Shown piece by piece: positions 29,849-31,075 of a DNA stretch of 31,075 nt; the first letter of the stretch is position 1; each line of letters begins with the position of its first letter. The translations under genes were made by a program, and so were the position numbers. The notes below the pieces were generated by a model, which was not told the origin of the DNA, did no database searches, and worked only from the letters and a program-made list of their open reading frames with translations. Source of the stretch: Bacteroidales bacterium. Its GTDB lineage: Bacteria > Bacteroidota > Bacteroidia > Bacteroidales > P3. The stretch is taken from NCBI GenBank assembly GCA_016281475.1, contig JAEEIS010000193.1, forward strand, positions 1 through 31,075, given 5' to 3'.

Positions 29849-31075
29849 GATGATGGATATTTGGTAGATAATAACTTCGGGATATAACTATCTAAATGAT
29901 GATTGCGGAGTGCCTGACGGATGGCGGTCTGGCACTCTTTCTTGTAGTAGAAGAACATGAGGTTCTGCGCCTTCTTCTCGTCGGGGCGGCGAGCTACGTA
30001 GACGGGCTGCATGGTGTCGGGGTTGATGCCAGTGTAGTACATCTCGGTGCTGAGGGTCATGGGCGTGGGGGTGAAATCCTGTATCTGCTCAAGACGGTAG
30101 CCGAGCCGCTTCATCTCGACGGCAAGGTCTGCCATATCGCGGAGCTGGCAGCCGGGATGGGAGCTGATGAAGTAAGGGATAAGCTGGTAGCGGAGGCCCG
30201 CCTGACGACAGATGGTGTCGAACTGTGCCTTAGTTTGGAGGAAGAGGTTGAAAGAGGGCTTGCGCATGAGGGAGAGCACACGGTCGCTGGTGTGTTCGGG
30301 TGCTACCTTGAGACGACCGCTGACGTGGTGGAGCACCACATGGCGGAAGTAGTCCCAGCCGTGGTTTTCCTTGGTGAAGAGGTCGCAACGGATGCCACTG
30401 CCGATATAGACATGCTTGATGCCGGGGATGGCAGAGACCTTCTTGTAGAGGTCGACGAGGGGACGGTGGTCGGACTGGAGGTTTTTACAGATAGATGGCT
30501 GGATGCAGCTGTAGCGAGGACATTTTTGGCAAAGAGACTTGTCCTTGCCCGACATGCGGTACATATTGGCAGAGGGACCGCCGAGGTCGGTGATGACACC
30601 GTTGAAGTCCTCACGCTGGGTGAGGGTTTTCACCTCGCGGAGGATAGAGGCTTCGGAACGGGAGGCTATCTGCTTGCCCTGATGGGCGGAGATGGTGCAG
30701 AAGGAGCAGCCGCCGAAACAGCCACGGTGGATGTTGACGGAGTTCTTAATCATCTCATAGGCGGGGACGGTGCCGCGCTTTTTGTACTTAGGATGAGGAA
30801 GGCGGGTATAGGGGAGGTCGAAGGAGGCATCAATCTCCTCGGTGGTCATGGGTGGCTCGGGAGGGTTGACCACGACAAGGCGGTCGCCGTGGCGCTGGAC
30901 TAGGGTGGCGCAGACTATCTTGTTGCTCTCCTGCTCGATGATATGGTAGTTCTCGGCTTCACAGCGTTTGCGCCGGAGGCAGTCTTCGTAGGGGTGGAGG
31001 GTGCTGGTCGGACTGGTCGGGATAGTCGGAAGAGTCGGAGTGGTCGGAGGATTCGGAGTGGGCGTACTGGGCAGA
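29845..31075 (-). CDS. YgiQ-family radical SAM protein, 5' part outside window
   Basis: The frame is open from the stop at 29845 to the right edge, so the N-terminus is missing. The core has VVVNPPEPPMTTEEIDASFDLPYTRLPHPKY, the radical-SAM CxxxCxxC cluster motif in HRGCFGGCSFCTISAHQG, ITDLGGPSANMYRMSG, CQKCPRYSCIQPSICKNL and HPGCQLRDMADLAVEMKRLGY. The reaction of this family is not established. Upstream of HPYEDCLRRK the frame continues through about 20 residues of Pro, Thr and Ser (SPTSTLHPYE preceded by PTTPTLPTIP), encoded by a tcggagtgg-type repeat. The stop overlaps the start of the FISUMP gene. Confidence 0.9.
   Translation of the reverse strand, partial: LPSTPTPNPPTTPTLPTIPTSPTSTLHPYEDCLRRKRCEAENYHIIEQESNKIVCATLVQRHGDRLVVVNPPEPPMTTEEIDASFDLPYTRLPHPKYKKRGTVPAYEMIKNSVNIHRGCFGGCSFCTISAHQGKQIASRSEASILREVKTLTQREDFNGVITDLGGPSANMYRMSGKDKSLCQKCPRYSCIQPSICKNLQSDHRPLVDLYKKVSAIPGIKHVYIGSGIRCDLFTKENHGWDYFRHVVLHHVSGRLKVAPEHTSDRVLSLMRKPSFNLFLQTKAQFDTICRQAGLRYQLIPYFISSHPGCQLRDMADLAVEMKRLGYRLEQIQDFTPTPMTLSTEMYYTGINPDTMQPVYVARRPDEKKAQNLMFFYYKKECQTAIRQALRNHHLDSYIPKLLSTKYPSS
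31003..31065 (-). repeat. tcggagtgg-type repeat inside ygiQ
   Basis: Plus strand units ggtcggact, ggtcgggat, agtcggaag, agtcggagt, ggtcggagg, attcggagt: six near-exact 9-base units. The 9-base period keeps frame, giving a Pro-Thr/Ser-x tripeptide run. Confidence 0.85.

Overview
The window reads as a chromosomal segment from an anaerobic member of the Bacteroidales (phylum Bacteroidota). The basis is the gene content and several matches to the Bacteroidota promoter -7 box TAnnTTTG. Typical content includes FISUMP-type lipoproteins, a TIGR04076-type protein, YitT, YgiQ, a CPBP protease, menaquinone synthesis by MenA, and HydF, which implies [FeFe] hydrogenase maturation. Shine-Dalgarno sequences are weak. 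No rRNA, tRNA, phage, plasmid, transposase or CRISPR locus was recognised. The closest genus cannot be named from sequence reading alone.

Layout. 1-7.1 kb: a truncated secreted protein and a TIGR04076 protein (-), menA and a CPBP protease (+), pnuC (-), an esterase-LysM protein (+), a FISUMP-like lipoprotein, folA and hydF (all -). 7.5-11.5 kb: one 1318-residue protein with an AlbA_2/Schlafen-type domain. 11.8-14.3 kb: an ECF sigma / anti-sigma-like / outer-membrane-protein operon (+). 14.4-18.9 kb: a minus-strand unit of an orphan oligopeptide-type ABC permease, a lipoprotein and a large TPR-like exported protein. 19.1-24.8 kb: a minus-strand housekeeping run, yggS, yitT, rpe, rlmI, folE, a lolA-like gene and tsaB. 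25.3-31.1 kb: a second FISUMP lipoprotein, a SpoT/Mesh1-like HD hydrolase, a HerA-like ATPase (DUF853), a third FISUMP protein and ygiQ, which runs off the right edge.

The most unusual thing here is a set of short repeat families that occupy not only spacers but also reading frames. A GC-rich double-hairpin element (CCCCTC-loop-GAGGGG, a second hairpin, then GGGGTATGT or GGGGTAAGT) occurs at least nine times. It lies in frame inside menA, the CPBP protease, yggS and the AlbA_2 gene, and it forms the C-terminus of FolA. Two copies are identical over 46 nt. The second stem varies between copies while pairing is kept. A caatttt-type AT heptamer repeat lies in many minus-strand spacers and inside the CPBP gene. 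A tcggagtgg-type repeat encodes a Pro/Thr-rich stretch in YgiQ. This resembles the protein-invading palindromic elements described in Rickettsia, but the sequences are different. Nested palindromes also lie just 3' of two of the three FISUMP genes.

The best candidate for an uncharacterised single-gene system is the AlbA_2 protein, but its neighbours are housekeeping genes and nothing visible proves a defence role.
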